A stretch of 64,000 nt of DNA from Owenia fusiformis (lineage: Eukaryota; Annelida; Polychaeta; Sabellida; Oweniidae). The position numbers and the translations under genes are program-made. Below, one piece after another: positions 1 to 12,900 of this stretch. Position 1 is the stretch's first letter. Each line of letters opens with the position of its first letter. The stretch spans positions 10,356,348 to 10,420,347 of the forward strand of contig CAIIXF020000006.1 of assembly GCA_903813345.2 (NCBI GenBank), written 5' to 3'. Under the pieces are notes generated by a model. The model saw nothing but the letters and a program-made list of their open reading frames with translations. It was not told the origin of the DNA and did not search any database.

Positions 1-219
1 GAATTTGGATTTAATTATAAAATTCGAATGTTTTAAACACCCCTCATACCATTAACGATTCCTTTGATTTAAGCACTTTCAAAAAACATAAACTAACTTT
101 TTATTACACAGTCGCCTTGAGAAAAGAACATACTTACGGAATCAATAAAGAAACTCATAGATTGACACATTTGAAATGGATAACAATTGTCTTAAAGATG
201 AGTAATATTTGCGACTGAT

Positions 220-400
220 TTGCGGCAGGGTAAGAGCTATCGCAGGTTTTTGGTCAGTTGCGATTGAAACATCTTCCAAATTGCGATTGCGTTGCGTTGC
301 GTTGCGCCGAGGGGATGATACAAATCCTGATTGCGATTCGCCAAAACTTGCGTTGCGTTGCGGTGCGGTTGCGAATCTGCGTTGCGACTTGCGGATGATG
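220..400. repeat. GTTGC-rich simple repeat
   Basis: A low-complexity stretch built from GCGTTGC/GATTGC steps, densest at 280-310 and 345-390. Open frames through it come from the repeat, and I see no sign of coding. The DNA before it (1-219) is AT-rich with no recognisable feature. Confidence 0.6.
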
Positions 401-544
401 AGGCCTCTGGTGCACAGACAAGCTTTTTAGACTAAAACTGATTGACAGATCCTATCATGCGATAGATGGCACAAACGCTATGAAGATCTCATTGCGCAGC
501 TCTGATATTGGATTTTTTGATATGCATTGTTGAATTTGTTGTCA

Positions 545-620
545 ACCCCGTTGTCCGAAACCCAGTTGTCCGAAACCCAATTCTCCGAAACCCATTTTTC
601 CGAAACCCAGTTCTCCGAAA
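545..620. repeat. 16-bp minisatellite (CCGAAACCC unit)
   Basis: Five imperfect copies of a roughly 16-bp unit with the core TCCGAAACCCAGTT lie immediately left of the foldback element that starts at 635. Confidence 0.7.
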
Positions 621-634
621 ATTAGGGGATCTTA

Positions 635-1106
635 AGCCCGGTATACACCAATGGGGCAAGTTGGGACCTCCATAGACTTATTTTGCCCCATGAAGTCCGT
701 GGGACTCCGCCATGGGACTCCGTGGGATTTTGCCCCATCGAGTCCCACGAGGTCCCATGAGGTCCCATGAAGTCCCACGTGGGACTCGATGGGGCAAGAT
801 GGGGCAAAATCCCACGAAGTCCCATGGAGTCCCATCGAGAATGAACATGTACATTCTTTCCATGGGGCATCGTGGGATTTTCGATCATATGACGTGTTGT
901 GTGAAGCCCAACATACACCAATGGGGCACGATGGGATTTGATGGGACTCCATGGGGCTTGATGGAACTCCATGGGGCACGATGGGGCAAAGTCATCAAGG
1001 TCCCATGGGACATCGTGGGACTCGATTGGGCAAATTGGGATTCGATGGGGCAAGATGGGACTCGATGGGGCAAGTGGGATTTTGCCCCATTGGTGTATAC
1101 CGGGCT
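635..1106. mobile_element. Foldback/MITE element FB1 with TTA target duplication
   Basis: The element is bounded by inverted repeats of at least 25 bp that begin AGCCCGGTATACACCAATGG, at 635-659 and 1082-1106. It is flanked by TTA at 632-634 and 1107-1109. The interior is a dense mosaic of GATGGGACTC/GAGTCCCATC-like motifs on both strands. At 903-930 there is a degenerate direct copy of the terminal repeat. There is no transposase. A 3-bp T-T/A-A duplication is typical of PIF/Harbinger-type MITEs, so that affiliation is inferred. Long open frames on both strands here (up to about 140 codons) come from the repeat. Confidence 0.8.
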
Positions 1107-1109
1107 TTA

Positions 1110-2420
1110 TCTAAAAAATACAATTTCTTAAAACGAATCTTGTCGCAACCTCTGCGAATCACGACAACATAACATTGGAATCACGTTGACATAATTGCAA
1201 AATTAGGCTAAATATGCTAAGTCAAGACGTTAATTATTTAATCAATGTTTAGCCTACGAAAGTTCATGGGTAACTTGAGAACTACAAAATACAACCAAAT
1301 ACGTATACTTTTCGAACGTACAATAGCAATATTTCTCACCTAACGTCTTCATAGTTTTAGGAACGTATTTTAAACGCATGGATAGCCAAATATATGAAGA
1401 TACTATATCTGCCTAAATGTAGTTATCTATTGTTGACAAAGTTTTGAAACATATTTTATCCAGATCCATAAGAAATTAACTTATCCAATACATTACTTTA
1501 CTAGTTCTAGTATCTTGCATGACTCGTTCATAAGAATTTTTAATTTTTTGATTCTACCTCGTTCCTAATACGTCCTGAGACAGACAAGAAATCGAAGTCA
1601 CACCCGTTTGTTTGCGTGACAGAATATGCAACGCAAATTTATACGTATACGCACTTTCTCTGATTATTGTCAGACAAATACATTTCAGGAGAAGAACATA
1701 AAAAACAAATGCCGGAAACGAATGCCGAAAAATAAATCCCAAGTGATTAAGTTTAGAATGTTTTGTTGTTTTACGATTTGATAAAAGACGGAGACGAAGA
1801 AATTAAATGCGACGAAATATTTTGACAACGTAATATGTATACTGTTTTATTCTTAAAGTTCTATGCGTTAACTTATTTTATCTGTTTCAAAATGTTTCAT
1901 TTTATTTTGCCTATATAAAAGAGATTTGAGAAGATAAGATAAACTGTTCCGTAATATATATATTGTGTTTTAATAACCTTTTTTAGAATCACAATGTAAA
2001 ATAGATCCCCCGTTACTGCCCTTCTGGTAACGCCGTAATGGATGCAATTCAAAGTGAGGGGGAGAGATCTATGAACATCAAAATGCGTCCATCCTATTAA
2101 TTTGGCCAAATACGGCATGAAACTGATCTGAAAATCATAAGGACAAAGTATGATAGAATGACTATGGAAGGTACACGGTTGTATAGTGGATTGAAAAAAC
2201 AGCTGTTCCTTTGTAAAAATTGGAGTATATCGTCATTAAATCAAAGTATGATCTATAAGAAGGTATGGATCGCCATAAATTATAAATGCATTTGAGATCT
2301 GTCCTTACGATGACTTTTGCATAAAGTGATCTCGGAGAGGTCAACATTTTCATTTTTCAAATCAGTTATTTGGGTTCAATTATTTTGTTAAAATCTAATC
2401 TTGTATATATATATATATAT
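1110..2420. other. AT-rich non-coding stretch
   Basis: No gene or recognised repeat is seen. A short (TA)n microsatellite at 2405-2423 ends at the TA target site of the Tc1/mariner remnant that follows. Confidence 0.5.
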
Positions 2421-2423
2421 ATA

Positions 2424-3108
2424 CAGGGGGCCAAAACGCTACTTTTTAAAAAATACTATTACTTTTTTATTTTTTGATCATCCAAAATCATAATTTGTAT
2501 ACCAACCAAATTAAACATGCGCATTAAATTGATTGATCAAAACTCAAAGAAACTTCTCGAAAGTTAGGTAGTGGTCATCCTAAATCAAATCATGAGGGCC
2601 GAAGAGAACATCAAAACTGTAAGCAATCGTGTAGGCTATGTAGCCAAGGGGACAAGTAAGATACCAAACAAAGCATACTGCATCAATGAGTTACTTAAAT
2701 AGCGCTTCACACAGGACAGCCAATACCATCAAACCCATGTGATTATAGGGTATGGGAAGGACTCCAGGAAATGGTATGTAAGTACCCGATCTCAAATATT
2801 TCCCAACTAAAGCTGGCAAGTTAAGACACGTTGGAAGAAACTTAGCCAGCATTTCACTGATATTGCTTCATCAGTATGGCGACCAAGACTAAAAGTAAAA
2901 GCTATCATCAAAGAGGGTGGCGGACCTCATTGGACACCTCTTTTAGAACAAATACAATCCAAGGTGATGGACGTCTTACATAAAGTTATGTTATTACTCA
3001 GGACCAATGGCAATTGAAAAAATAGAGCTGCAAATTTTGATGTATAGAGGTTGGGTAATAAAAAGGTAATAGTAATTTTTTTAAAAGTGGCGTTTTTGGC
3101 CCACCCTG
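2424..3108 (+). mobile_element. Internally deleted Tc1/mariner transposon
   Basis: Terminal inverted repeats start CAGGGGGCCAAAACGC on the left and CAGGGTGGGCCAAAAACGCC on the right (reverse complement). TA flanks both ends (2422-2423, 3109-3110). The interior keeps two decayed transposase pieces. Around 2560-2680 is a helix-turn-helix-like 'GSGHPKS' stretch. Around 2715-2945 is the C-terminal block reading like 'DYRVWEGLQEMV', which corresponds to the conserved DYKVWG.LQERV region of mariner-family transposases. Stops and frameshifts interrupt both, and the catalytic core between them is missing. It is a dead, deletion-derived copy. Confidence 0.8.
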
Positions 3109-3639
3109 TATATGGCGTTCAGATCAAAATATCACTTAGATCAATTGGGTGACAAAACACCCAATGGTGTCTGATAAAGTAAACATTTTAAGGTAAATAA
3201 CTTAGTAATTAAGTCTGTAAGTAGTAAAGTATTTAACTTAGTAGCTGAGTAGCTTGCTTGTTTGCTCGCTTGTTTATTTGCATACTTAGAAATCCTCCGA
3301 GGCTTCACAACAAGATTATGGTGTTTAAACTGCTTCTTTATTCGGTACATTAAATATTCCATAAATACCAAATAAAACAAACAATTAACCAAACCTTTAC
3401 CCAATCTATTGAATGTTTTTTATTTTATTTTATCGAATGAAATAATCTATGCAATTTATATTCGCTAAAGAGTTTTACTTGTTCTTTGTGTTGGCATTCA
3501 CATTTGATATTTATACATGTACTTGTGTAATGCAGCGAATCAATTTGTTTTCCTTAACGCACGTATAATCATGGGCTTTAAACCAGCCCATTGTATAATT
3601 CAAATAATCATTTGTACATTCGGTATTTAAATTATTTAT

Positions 3640-3836
3640 ATTCGGTAAATACCGAATGCCACATTCGATAAATTTCGTTATTTTTCGGTACTTTACGAGA
3701 CTTCCAGTCACGTGATATATTTGAACGATGTAGAATAGCTGCGCGGCCATTTTGCAAGTATCGAGGTCACGTGACAAAATATCGAACAACAACGAAAGTT
3801 ATCGAATATTACTCTATTGCATTCGGTAAATAGCAA
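3640..3836. repeat. Foldback FB2 with TTCGGTAAAT motif
   Basis: The left arm (from 3640) and the reverse complement of the right arm (to 3836) are clearly related over about 80 bp. Both carry CGATAA..TTTCGTT and a TCACGTGA palindrome (about 3707 and 3768). Further TTCGGTAAAT/TTTAGCGAAT copies run on to about 4110, so the true right end is uncertain. Confidence 0.5.
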
Positions 3837-4354
3837 ATTAGCTTTCGGTAAATGCATTAACTATGTCATAGAAAAAATAAACCATTTGGTAAATATAGGC
3901 AAACTTATTTCGGTAGGGTTCAAATAGAAATTCAATATTGTGCAGATAATGTGTTACTCTTAAGGAATACCATAACAATTTACGCAAAAAAAACATATCA
4001 TTTAGCGAATGAAATGCACATAGTATTAAGTGATTGGCTATTTTGAAAACTTAATTTGCTGTAACAAACATATAAACGTTTTTACCGAATCGAAAAATGA
4101 TTTAGCGAATACAAATATTTCATACATTGAATATACAAAATGTTTTTGAATTTAATGAATAAAGAAGCAAAAATAATGCCATACAAGATTGCTTGAAAGC
4201 TTTGAGACTGTAGTTTTAATTAGAACTTTCCATAACACACCAACAGGACATACACAATTTTTGGACATTCATTTTTACTTTATTCCAGAAGCCTAGTTAC
4301 CCTATAATGGAATTCTTTATTGAATGTAACTGACACTGATATTGGAGTCATTGT

Positions 4355-4531
4355 CTAATCTATGATAGCTCTTATTTTTCCGAAATTCAGCCCTGCTTGG
4401 CTGGGGCCTTTATTAGTCCCCATTTGTAATCCAATTACACCCTCACCAGCACGACGTTGTTCCTCAGTGAAGCTTCGTTTATTTTCCTGCGACTCCTTGG
4501 GCCCGATACCCCTTTTACCTTTCGCCCCAGC
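4355..4531 (-). CDS. Gene A exon 6 (calponin-like repeat, stop)
   Basis: 58 codons plus TAG. It has the GPKESQENKRSFTEEQ linker, then a calponin-like repeat beginning [16 protein letters not shown], and ends RAIID. The acceptor is CTTTTTAG. It is about 75% identical by eye to gene B's last exon. The preceding intron is 11.2 kb and holds the gypsy and composite elements. Confidence 0.85.
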   Translation of the reverse strand, partial: AGAKGKRGIGPKESQENKRSFTEEQRRAGEGVIGLQMGTNKGPSQAGLNFGKIRAIID

Positions 4532-4539
4532 CTAAAAAG

Positions 4540-6920
4540 TAGAATTTATATTATTATTACAAAAATGAACATTTCAGCAAACTTAGCTCCCACAATTCGA
4601 ATCTATTGGTCCATTTTCCATCTCTAAAATCTAAATAGCATGAAGATGTGTATCCAAGGGTTGGAAGTTATCATTAGAAAGGGGAACGTGGAAAATTTTG
4701 ACATTTTTCACAGCCAAATTGCTTAAAGGAGAATTGAAAAAAGTTTCGCTCAAATGAGTTTTTCATGAAATTCGGCCGTTTGAAGAAGACTTCAGGAATG
4801 TAGAATGTAACTAGCATAGTGAGACTTAAAATGTCAATCAAAAATTACATAAGAACAAATGTTTGACTTAAAGTGCCACACCCAGTTCACTTGAATACTT
4901 CAGCACTTCGTTTATCACATTTAGTTAATACCACTATCTCAGGTATGAAATTATGCGAAGCAAATTCAATCAACAGTTGGTTTACTATGTTATTGTACCT
5001 ACTACTTTAAATAAATATCTCCAAACTGTACCTTTTATATTATTCTACCCTCCAACCAAAGGCGCAGGTACTTTATGAAAATATTTTACAGATATTGTAG
5101 ATCTAGAGCAGCTAAAAAGTTAGAGAACTTGAAATCATCAATATTGAGATATATTTCCATCTTTTATCAAAATAATGAGCATAGAAATTTTAAAAAAGTT
5201 TCATATGTTTAAGGTGACCATTTCAATTACATATCATATGCTCCTTCATCATAGCAGTACCCTTTTATTCAGTAAGAAATTATGCCTTTGCGCACAATGT
5301 TTTATCACAGTCCAATAAACACATTCTAAAATAAGCGGATTATTAGCAATTTCAGAATACGCAAGGTATCAGTCCAGTGTGACACGTGTCCAGTGTGAGA
5401 CGTTTTCAAGGCTGTGTATTAAAAACTCCCAAAGTGCATTTAATCATATTGTACTGCGCTATAAGACAACCGATAGAGTCAATATACCTGTTTATAAAGT
5501 CATTTTATATTTTATTTTCATTCTTTGTAAATATAAGATGCCCATATGCCTGTCATTGAGGAATGTTTTTGACGGCCATTTTGAATTTTCGCAAGGTTTT
5601 GCATTCAAAAGTAATATACACATCAATAATCATTAATTTCCCCAAAAAAATTCTGAACAAAAAATCAAAATGGCAACCAGTCTGTCAATTCATCTTGCGA
5701 TTTATTTTGTGAGAATATCACATTAATTTTCATGTTTGAACACGTCAACATCTGATATTTGTTTCTTCAGTCGTTGATCATGACATAAGATATTTCAACT
5801 AATATAACCAAATGATAACCAAGCATTTTCCGTAGCTACCTATTTATGCTACATAGGCGTACTTTAATATCCCCCCCCCCCGTCATCCATCAACATTAGA
5901 CAATGGCCAGCTCTCACGTATTCGTAGTTTAGCTTGTGAGTCCTTGTGACCCCCCCCACTACAATATAAGTTGGGGAAGAAATGTGTTTAGTCAAGTAGA
6001 GGGGGGGGGGGGGGTTGGTAACATATGGTTGTATATTACCAAACTAATTTTCAAGCTCCTTCTCTATCCAATATATGAAAGGTGATAGACAATATACTCA
6101 CTTATTCCAAAAGTATTCCATTTTCCCCATAACATTATTTTAATTCAAGAAGGAATTATATAGTAGTAACTGTTAGTATACACAGACAGGTAAGCTAACT
6201 ACAGACGTGCCTGAATCCAAAAAGAGAAACATCCATGCGCGGAATCAAAAGACCACAGATAATATTTGTCAGTCGTGTAACAAACTATTACGACGGTATG
6301 GATCGATTCTTTCTATCAATTCTTTCCTGGAGTAAGTGACAAAACTGTAATCTGTGTTATCATGAATCCATAGAATTTTCAGGCAATTGGTGGATAACTC
6401 ATTGCTAAAACTGAGATGTTTTGTTTAAAGTTCTTTAAAACGATATATGTCTGGCTCGTATGACTGTCCCCTGCTGAGTTATGCAATATACTACTATAAA
6501 CGATATGATATTTTGTAAAAAACGTTAAGTTCAGATTCAAAATCAGTTCATTTATCCCCATAAGTCATATTTACCGGAAGAACGAAATTTTGTAACACAT
6601 CAACTTTCTCATCACTGCTGATTTTTTCATTACGATATAAAATGACCGAAAATAGAAATGTGCACACCCCCTCCTCTTTACTGTTTTCGCTGTATCATGC
6701 ATTAATTTATAGAGAGAACATGATTTACGTATACGATCTATCAGACCTTTGAAACTTCATCTGATAATAAATAAAATGTAATTATTTAGTGTCTTTATTT
6801 TGTAGCGAACATATTAAACCAGAGCATATTAATGAGCACGAGCCAAATAGGGCCAATTTCCTAATACCCTTCGCAATTGTTACCTTCTTCTAAGGCCACT
6901 GTATTATTGGCTAGAGACTC
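4540..6920. other. Gene A intron 5, left part: homopolymer C/G tracts only
   Basis: No gene is seen. A 12-base C run is at about 5871 and a 9-base C run at about 5950; a 16-base G run begins at about 6001. C and G tracts on one strand within 140 bp could pair. A short duplication, CCAGTGTGA, is at 5374-5400. Confidence 0.4.
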
Positions 6921-6929
6921 GAGTAACGC

Positions 6930-8044
6930 AAGGGAAAGATCAATACCCGGTGATTTCAGCGGGAAGTGGCGTTTCGTTCATTGGATGAGCTGCGCGCGCA
7001 CGCATAAATGTGATTATCCAATATAATTAGGGGAGGGCTATTTGAAGTAGTTTTTGGTCTCAGGCGCGACCCAGGGCTGTTGTCTTAAGGACATTTCGTT
7101 GAAAATGAGCCATTCGGCTGATAATTGGTAAGAGTTTGCGATCTTATAATGTATAACTGTTACTCAGACACATATTTTGACACGATTCTGTTGGAAATAA
7201 GCTTTGAACCGAGAGATATTCACGATTGATATGCACATTTTTGATTGTGCCATTGCTTTTCTATTGCACAATCCATGTATTGATAGAAGAAACATTAATA
7301 ATACAGATTGGTTTACCTTCAATACATGGCAGACACTACATATCGGTCTATTAATACCAGTTTGTGCCTTAAATAGTTTTATATTTCCATCCACGGCCTG
7401 GAGCCTGGGTGTGTTTGTCTCTTATGTGTATGCTTGTGCATGGACTTCTAATCACTAGCAGAATTTAACATGATGCAAACTCGACATTATAACTCATGCT
7501 GTAACATTTTGACTTCGCTGGAAAACAATAGGAATTCTTTTTTCTTGCCAATCAATCATGAATCACAATCAAAATTTCAGAATGATCAATCAAGCAATGG
7601 TCCAAATCAAGTTATAACATTATATGATATTCAGCAAGAAGTCCGGTAGAAATACAGAATATTTTAACATCAAAGCTGAAAGTTAAAAGCTAATCTGTCA
7701 ATTTTCTGTCTGCAAAAGAGCGTCCCAAGAGCGTTTACATTTGACACAATAACAGACTGAGGCTTTGAAATCTAGGATTCCCCAGGAAAATATGACGTCA
7801 TACTAATTAGCATAAGGATTTCCCTATTGGGGTGGGTCGAGCCTTGTTCGAAAACACAATCCATAAATACATGCTAATTTCTAAGGAGATAGGAAGTGTA
7901 TAACGTGTTTATCGATTTTGTTTAAAGATTTAATCAATTATCAAATTGTTTAAGTGGATAAAGTGGTCACACTTGCTTCAATTCATAGCGAAATCGACGG
8001 ATAGAAACTGACCGAATTCCCGATATCCTACCCCGTATTACTGC
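6930..8044. repeat. 1115-bp tandem repeat, copy 1
   Basis: Direct copy of 8045-9156, with about ten differences noted by eye (for example near 7346, 7441, 7596 and a one-base T-run indel near 7540). The low divergence points to recent duplication. Confidence 0.85.
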
Positions 8045-9156
8045 AAGGGAAAGATCAATACCCGGTGATTTCAGCGGGAAGTGGCGCTTCGTTCATTGGA
8101 TGAGCTGCGCGCGCACGCATAAATGTGATTATCCAATATAATTAGGGGAGGGCTATTTGAAGTAGTTTTTGGTCTCAGGCGCGACCCAGGGCTGTTGTCT
8201 TAAGGACATTTCGTTGAAAATGAGCCATTCGGCTGATAATTGGTAAGAGTTTGCGATCTTATAATGTATAACTGTTACTCAGACACATATTTTGACACGA
8301 TTCTGTTGGAAATAAGCTTTGAACCGAGAGATATTCACGATTGATATGCACATTTTTGATTGTGCCATTGCTTTTCTATTGCACAACCCATGTATTGATA
8401 GAAGAAACATTAATAATACAGATTGGTTTACCTTCAATACATGGCAGACACTACATATCGGTATATTAATACCAGTTTGTGCCTTAAATAGTTTTATATT
8501 TCCATCCACGGCCTGGAGCCTGGGTGTGTTTGTCTCTTATGTGTATGCTTGTGCATTGACTTCTAATCACTAGCAGAATTTAACATGATGCAAACTCGAC
8601 ATTATAACTCATGCTGTAACATTTTGACTTCGCTGGAAAACAATAGGAATTATTTTTCTTGCCAATCAATCATGAATCACAATCAAAATTTCAGAATGAT
8701 CAATCAGGCAATGATCCAAATCAAGTTATAACATTATATGATATTCAGCAAGAAGTCCGGTAGAAATACAGAATATTTAAACATCAAAGCTGAAAGTTAA
8801 AAGCTAATCTGTCAATTTTCTGTCTGCAAAAGAGCGTCCCAAGAGCGTTTACATTTGACACAATAACAGACTGAGGCCTTGAAATCTAGGATTCCCCAGG
8901 AAAATATGACGTCATACTAATTAGCATAAGGATTTCCCTATTGGGGTGGGTCGAGCCTTGTTCGAAAACACAATCCATAAATACATGCTAATTTCTAAGG
9001 AGATAGGAAGTGTATAACGTGTTTATCGATTTTGTTTAAAGATTTAATCAATTATCAAATTGTTTAAGTGGATAAAGTGGTCACACTTGCTTCAATTCAT
9101 AGCGAAATCGACGGATAGAAACTGACCGAATTCCCGATATCCTACCCCGTATTACT
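8045..9156. repeat. 1115-bp tandem repeat, copy 2
   Basis: Direct copy of 6930-8042. It joins the tail repeats through the shared GTATTACT that also joins copy 1 to copy 2. Confidence 0.85.
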
Positions 9157-9427
9157 GTAGGCTATAAGCACAGTGACCTACAGAGGGCGCTATCACAAAC
9201 AAGTACTGGACGAACCGATAAATTCCCGGGTATTGTAACGCCCTTGATTACTGTAGGCTATAAGCACAGTGACCTACAGAGGGCGCTATCACAAACAAGT
9301 ACTGGACGAACCGATAAATTCCCGGGTATTGTATTACTGTAGGCTATAAGCACAGTGACCTACAGAGGGCGCTATCACAAACAAGTACTGGACGAACCGA
9401 TAAATTCCCGGGTATTGTAACGCCCTT
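9157..9427. repeat. Three tandem tail units (96, 86 and 89 bp)
   Basis: Each unit starts GTAGGCTATAAGCACAGTG, which contains a GTAGG/CCTAC hairpin, and runs to CCCGGGTATTG. Units 1 and 3 also include AACGCCCTTG, the element's end. Unit 2 lacks it. Confidence 0.85.
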
Positions 9428-9441
9428 GAGTAACGCAATGG

Positions 9442-9593
9442 TGTCATGTAATCGTCTGATTGTATTGTTGGGCTGGCAAGCCATACTTATTTTGTATTAC
9501 GTCATGATCGGGGCTTACGCCATATTGAAATAAACTGGACAAAGTCAGCCAATATATCTCTTAGTGTTATTCGAAATATAACGTAACAGAACA
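9442..9593 (+). repeat. 5' LTR
   Basis: Runs from TGTCATGTAATC to GTAACAGAACA. At 152 bp it is unusually short for a gypsy LTR. The ends are TG...CA. It contains a TTACGTCATGA (CRE/AP-1-like) stretch and AATAAA near its middle. Confidence 0.95.
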
Positions 9594-9611
9594 TGGTGTC
9601 AAACGTTGGAT
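9594..9611 (+). other. Primer-binding site
   Basis: TGGTGTCAAACGTTGGAT follows the LTR with no gap. TGG pairs with the CCA end of a tRNA. I do not assign the tRNA species. Confidence 0.7.
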
Positions 9612-9962
9612 GCGAGCCTACGAGGATATAAAACCACAGAGAAAAAGTAGGACATGTAAAACTTGTCTGAAAGTGACCAGATTAGAGGTATTTTTGGTGT
9701 TGAACTTTGATTGCCGGTGAAATTTTGTGCAAATTTCGAGCATGACATTTTTGCGCACGACACGGATTACATCATTGCTTCGTGCACACGACACGGATTA
9801 CGCCATTGCTTCGCGGAGATATGCAAATGCCATGGATTGCGTCATTGCTGCTGTACTACAGTAAGAATTTGAGTCCAACTGATATTTAAACTTGTGAACT
9901 GTACGTCTTCTACTCTTGTGTATTAACTATCGTGATTATATTGTCATCTTTGGATTATTATA

Positions 9963-12900
9963 ATGGCCAAGATACAGCCTCCAAACCCTTTTAACTTTGA
10001 TAAACCCAATGAGTGGATTGCTTGGAGAGAAAGGTTCCTGAGGTTTAGGCTAGCTACAAAACTTAACAAAGAGGATGACATTACACAAGTCAGTCAACTT
10101 ATATATATTATGGGCCAATCCGCAGAGGACATATACAAACAGTTTACGTTTGAGCCCTTACCAGTTGCTGAAGATGGCCAAATACTTGATCCGCCAGACA
10201 ACAGGTACAATTTTGATGCCGTTTTGGGCAAATTTGATAACTATTTTGTGCCAAAGATAAACATTATTCATGAACGAAGGGTCTTCAACCTTAGACAACT
10301 GGGAGAGTCAGAAACAATGGAGGAATATATCCGAGATTTGTATAAACTGAGTCAACATTGTTCATTCGTTGACAGAAACGAAATGATTCGCGATAAGATC
10401 ATCGTTTCCATCAAAGACAGAGACTTGTCAGAGCGAGTCCAGACACTTGCCATGACGTGTGATCTCACCCTAGAGAAAACTATTGAACTAGTTCGTAGTC
10501 ATGAACTTATAATATCACAGTCTCAAGCTGAAGGGAGACCTACTGATACAAGTAACGTTGATTTTGTTCGTAAGCGACCCCCGCAACAGAGAGCTACACG
10601 ACAAAACTACAGAAAACAAGACCAGGCACAACACAAAGCAGACAAACACAAGTGTGACAGATGTGGCTACATTCACAGAAATGATAAATGCCCTGCTAAA
10701 GGGAAAACCTGTCATAATTGCAAGAAATTAAATCATTTCTCAAGTGTGTGTAAATCAAATAAGAAATCTGTTGATAAAAGAGTTGTACATGAATGTTATG
10801 ATGAATGTGCTGAAGCCGATCTTGACACTACTGAGTTTCATGTAGGTGAGCTTGTGCATTTGGTTGATTCTGCCAAGTCACTGATTGTAGATAGGCACAC
10901 AGAGCCACCATGGCGTGTGACCTTACCCATTTGTGGTAAATTGATGAGTTTCAAGATCGACACAGGCGCTGATGTAAATGTTATGAGTAACAAAGCATAT
11001 GAATGCCTTACACCAAAACCTAGGTTACAAAGGCATGATGGTCCCCCACTGAAGTCAGTAGGTGGGGTAATAGATACAAGAGGTTATTTTATAACAAATA
11101 GCAATCTTGATGGTACCAAATTCTCAATGAGAATATTTGTATTAAATGGGCCAAAGTGTGATAACTTATTATGTCGCAGATCTGCTAAAATGTTGAATCT
11201 AGTTACTAAAAATGTACATGTTGTAACTCAGACCTCTCAGAGCGAGGCAGGTAAAATTGGTTCTGATCCTGGTAACCATAGAAATAAAACTACAATGCCC
11301 CCTAGTAACAATACTTCTGAAATGCCAGGTCATGTAAAAGACCCCATAAATGATAATGAATTGTATGGGGAAGTGGGTACAATGAAATGTGAGCCTGTCA
11401 AAATTGAGTTGAAGCAAGATGCTGAACCATATGCTGTTGTGGTACCGAGGCGCGTTCCATTTCCTATAATGAAACCATTACAAGAAAAACTCGAATCAAT
11501 GGAATCAAATGGTATTATTGCCAAGATAACTGAGCCTACTGAGTGGTGTTCACCCATGGTCCCGGTAGTCTCAAAGTCAGGAAAAATTCGCGTGACGGTT
11601 GACTTTAGAAAACTTAATAAATCAGTTAAGCGCGAGAGATTTGTCCTACCAACCATTGACTGTATATTACAGAAACTTTCGGGAAGTTCTGTTTTTTCCA
11701 CCCTCGACGCCACAGGAGGTTTTCATCAAGTGCCACTTAGCGAGGTAAGTCAGCGTTTAACAACGTTTATAACACCCTTCGGTCGTTATGTATACAAGAA
11801 GATGCCACAAGGCATATCGCTTGCTCCAGAAATCTTTCAAAGAGAAATGTCGCGCATTTTGCAAAATTGTTCTGGAGTAGCAGTATTCATGGATGATATT
11901 ATCGTTCATGGTAAGAATGTAGAAGATCATGATAAAAATCTCAAACAAGTCTTACAGAGAATCAAACAGTCCGGTCTAGTTCTCAACAAGGCGAAGTGTC
12001 ATTACCGGAAGCCCGAGCTCGTGTTTTTAGGGCATAAAATTAGCGCTAATGGAGTCTCGCCAGACCCAGCCAAAGTCGCCGCGATAGTGGAAATGGAAAT
12101 TCCTGAAAATGTTGAAGAATTACGACGATTCTTAGGCATGATAAATTGGATAGGTAGGTTTATACCAAACTTATCTACAATGCTTCACCCATTGAATGAA
12201 CTTTTGAGAAAAGACACAATTTGGACATGGGGAAAAGCACAAATGGATGCCTTTGAAACAGTGAAACAGAAGGTAAGTAGTAAGCCTGTTCTAAGATACT
12301 ACGACATCAATAAGCCATCGCGTGTTAGTGCTGACAGTAGCTGTTACGGGTTAGGCGGTGTCTTAGAGCAACAGCATGGAACAGATTGGTTTCCTGTTCA
12401 TTACTGTTCTCGTTCATTAACTGATGCCGAACGCCGCTATGCTCAAATTGAAAAGGAACTTTTGGCAGGGGTGTGGTCAATGGAAAAATTCAGTCAGTAT
12501 TTGGTCGGACTAGAATCATTTGTATATGTGACTGATCACAAACCTCTGGTGCCAATTATAAATCAAAAGGATCTTGATCAAACACCGGTGCGATGCCAGA
12601 GAATGCTTATTCGTCTCATGAGGTTTAATTGTATCGCTGAATACAGACCCGGAAAGACATTAGTCATAGCAGACACATTGTCTAGAAAACCCCTTAGTAG
12701 CATGGAATCAAACACTGTAGAAAGTGTGACGGAATATGAGACTTTCATATATGATAACCTACCAGTCGCGAAGTCGCGTCTTGAGAATATTCGTGACTTG
12801 TCACAGATTGATCCCGAAATCTCAACAGTCATGAATTATGTTCTTCATGGTTGGCCGGAATATTACAAAGACGTGAAAGAAGTTGCCAAGCGATACTATG

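Larger units (their letters stand above)
6930..9427. mobile_element. Composite TIR element with tandemly amplified interior and tail
   Basis: The ends are inverted (AAGGG...AATACCCGG on the left; the reverse complement of CCCGGGTATTGTAACGCCCTT on the right), with a 9-bp duplication GAGTAACGC at 6921-6929 and 9428-9436. Inside are two direct copies of a 1115-bp core (6930-8042 and 8045-9156, about 99% identical) and three copies of an 86-96 bp tail unit (starting 9157, 9253, 9339). Each tail unit carries the right terminal repeat or part of it. There is no transposase, so it is non-autonomous. A 9-bp duplication fits Mutator-like elements, but the superfamily is not established. The twin 84-codon open frames at 7204 and 8319 are products of the duplication. 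Confidence 0.7.

Noticed and set aside
622-1172. Several overlapping 60-143 codon frames
   Set aside because: All lie in the self-complementary motif mosaic of FB1 and alternate between strands.
2560-2945. Functional mariner transposase
   Set aside because: Stops, frameshifts and loss of the catalytic core show it is a remnant.
7204-8573. Twin 84-codon open frames on the plus strand
   Set aside because: They are the same segment of the duplicated 1115-bp core. Few differences exist to test selection, and there is no known domain.
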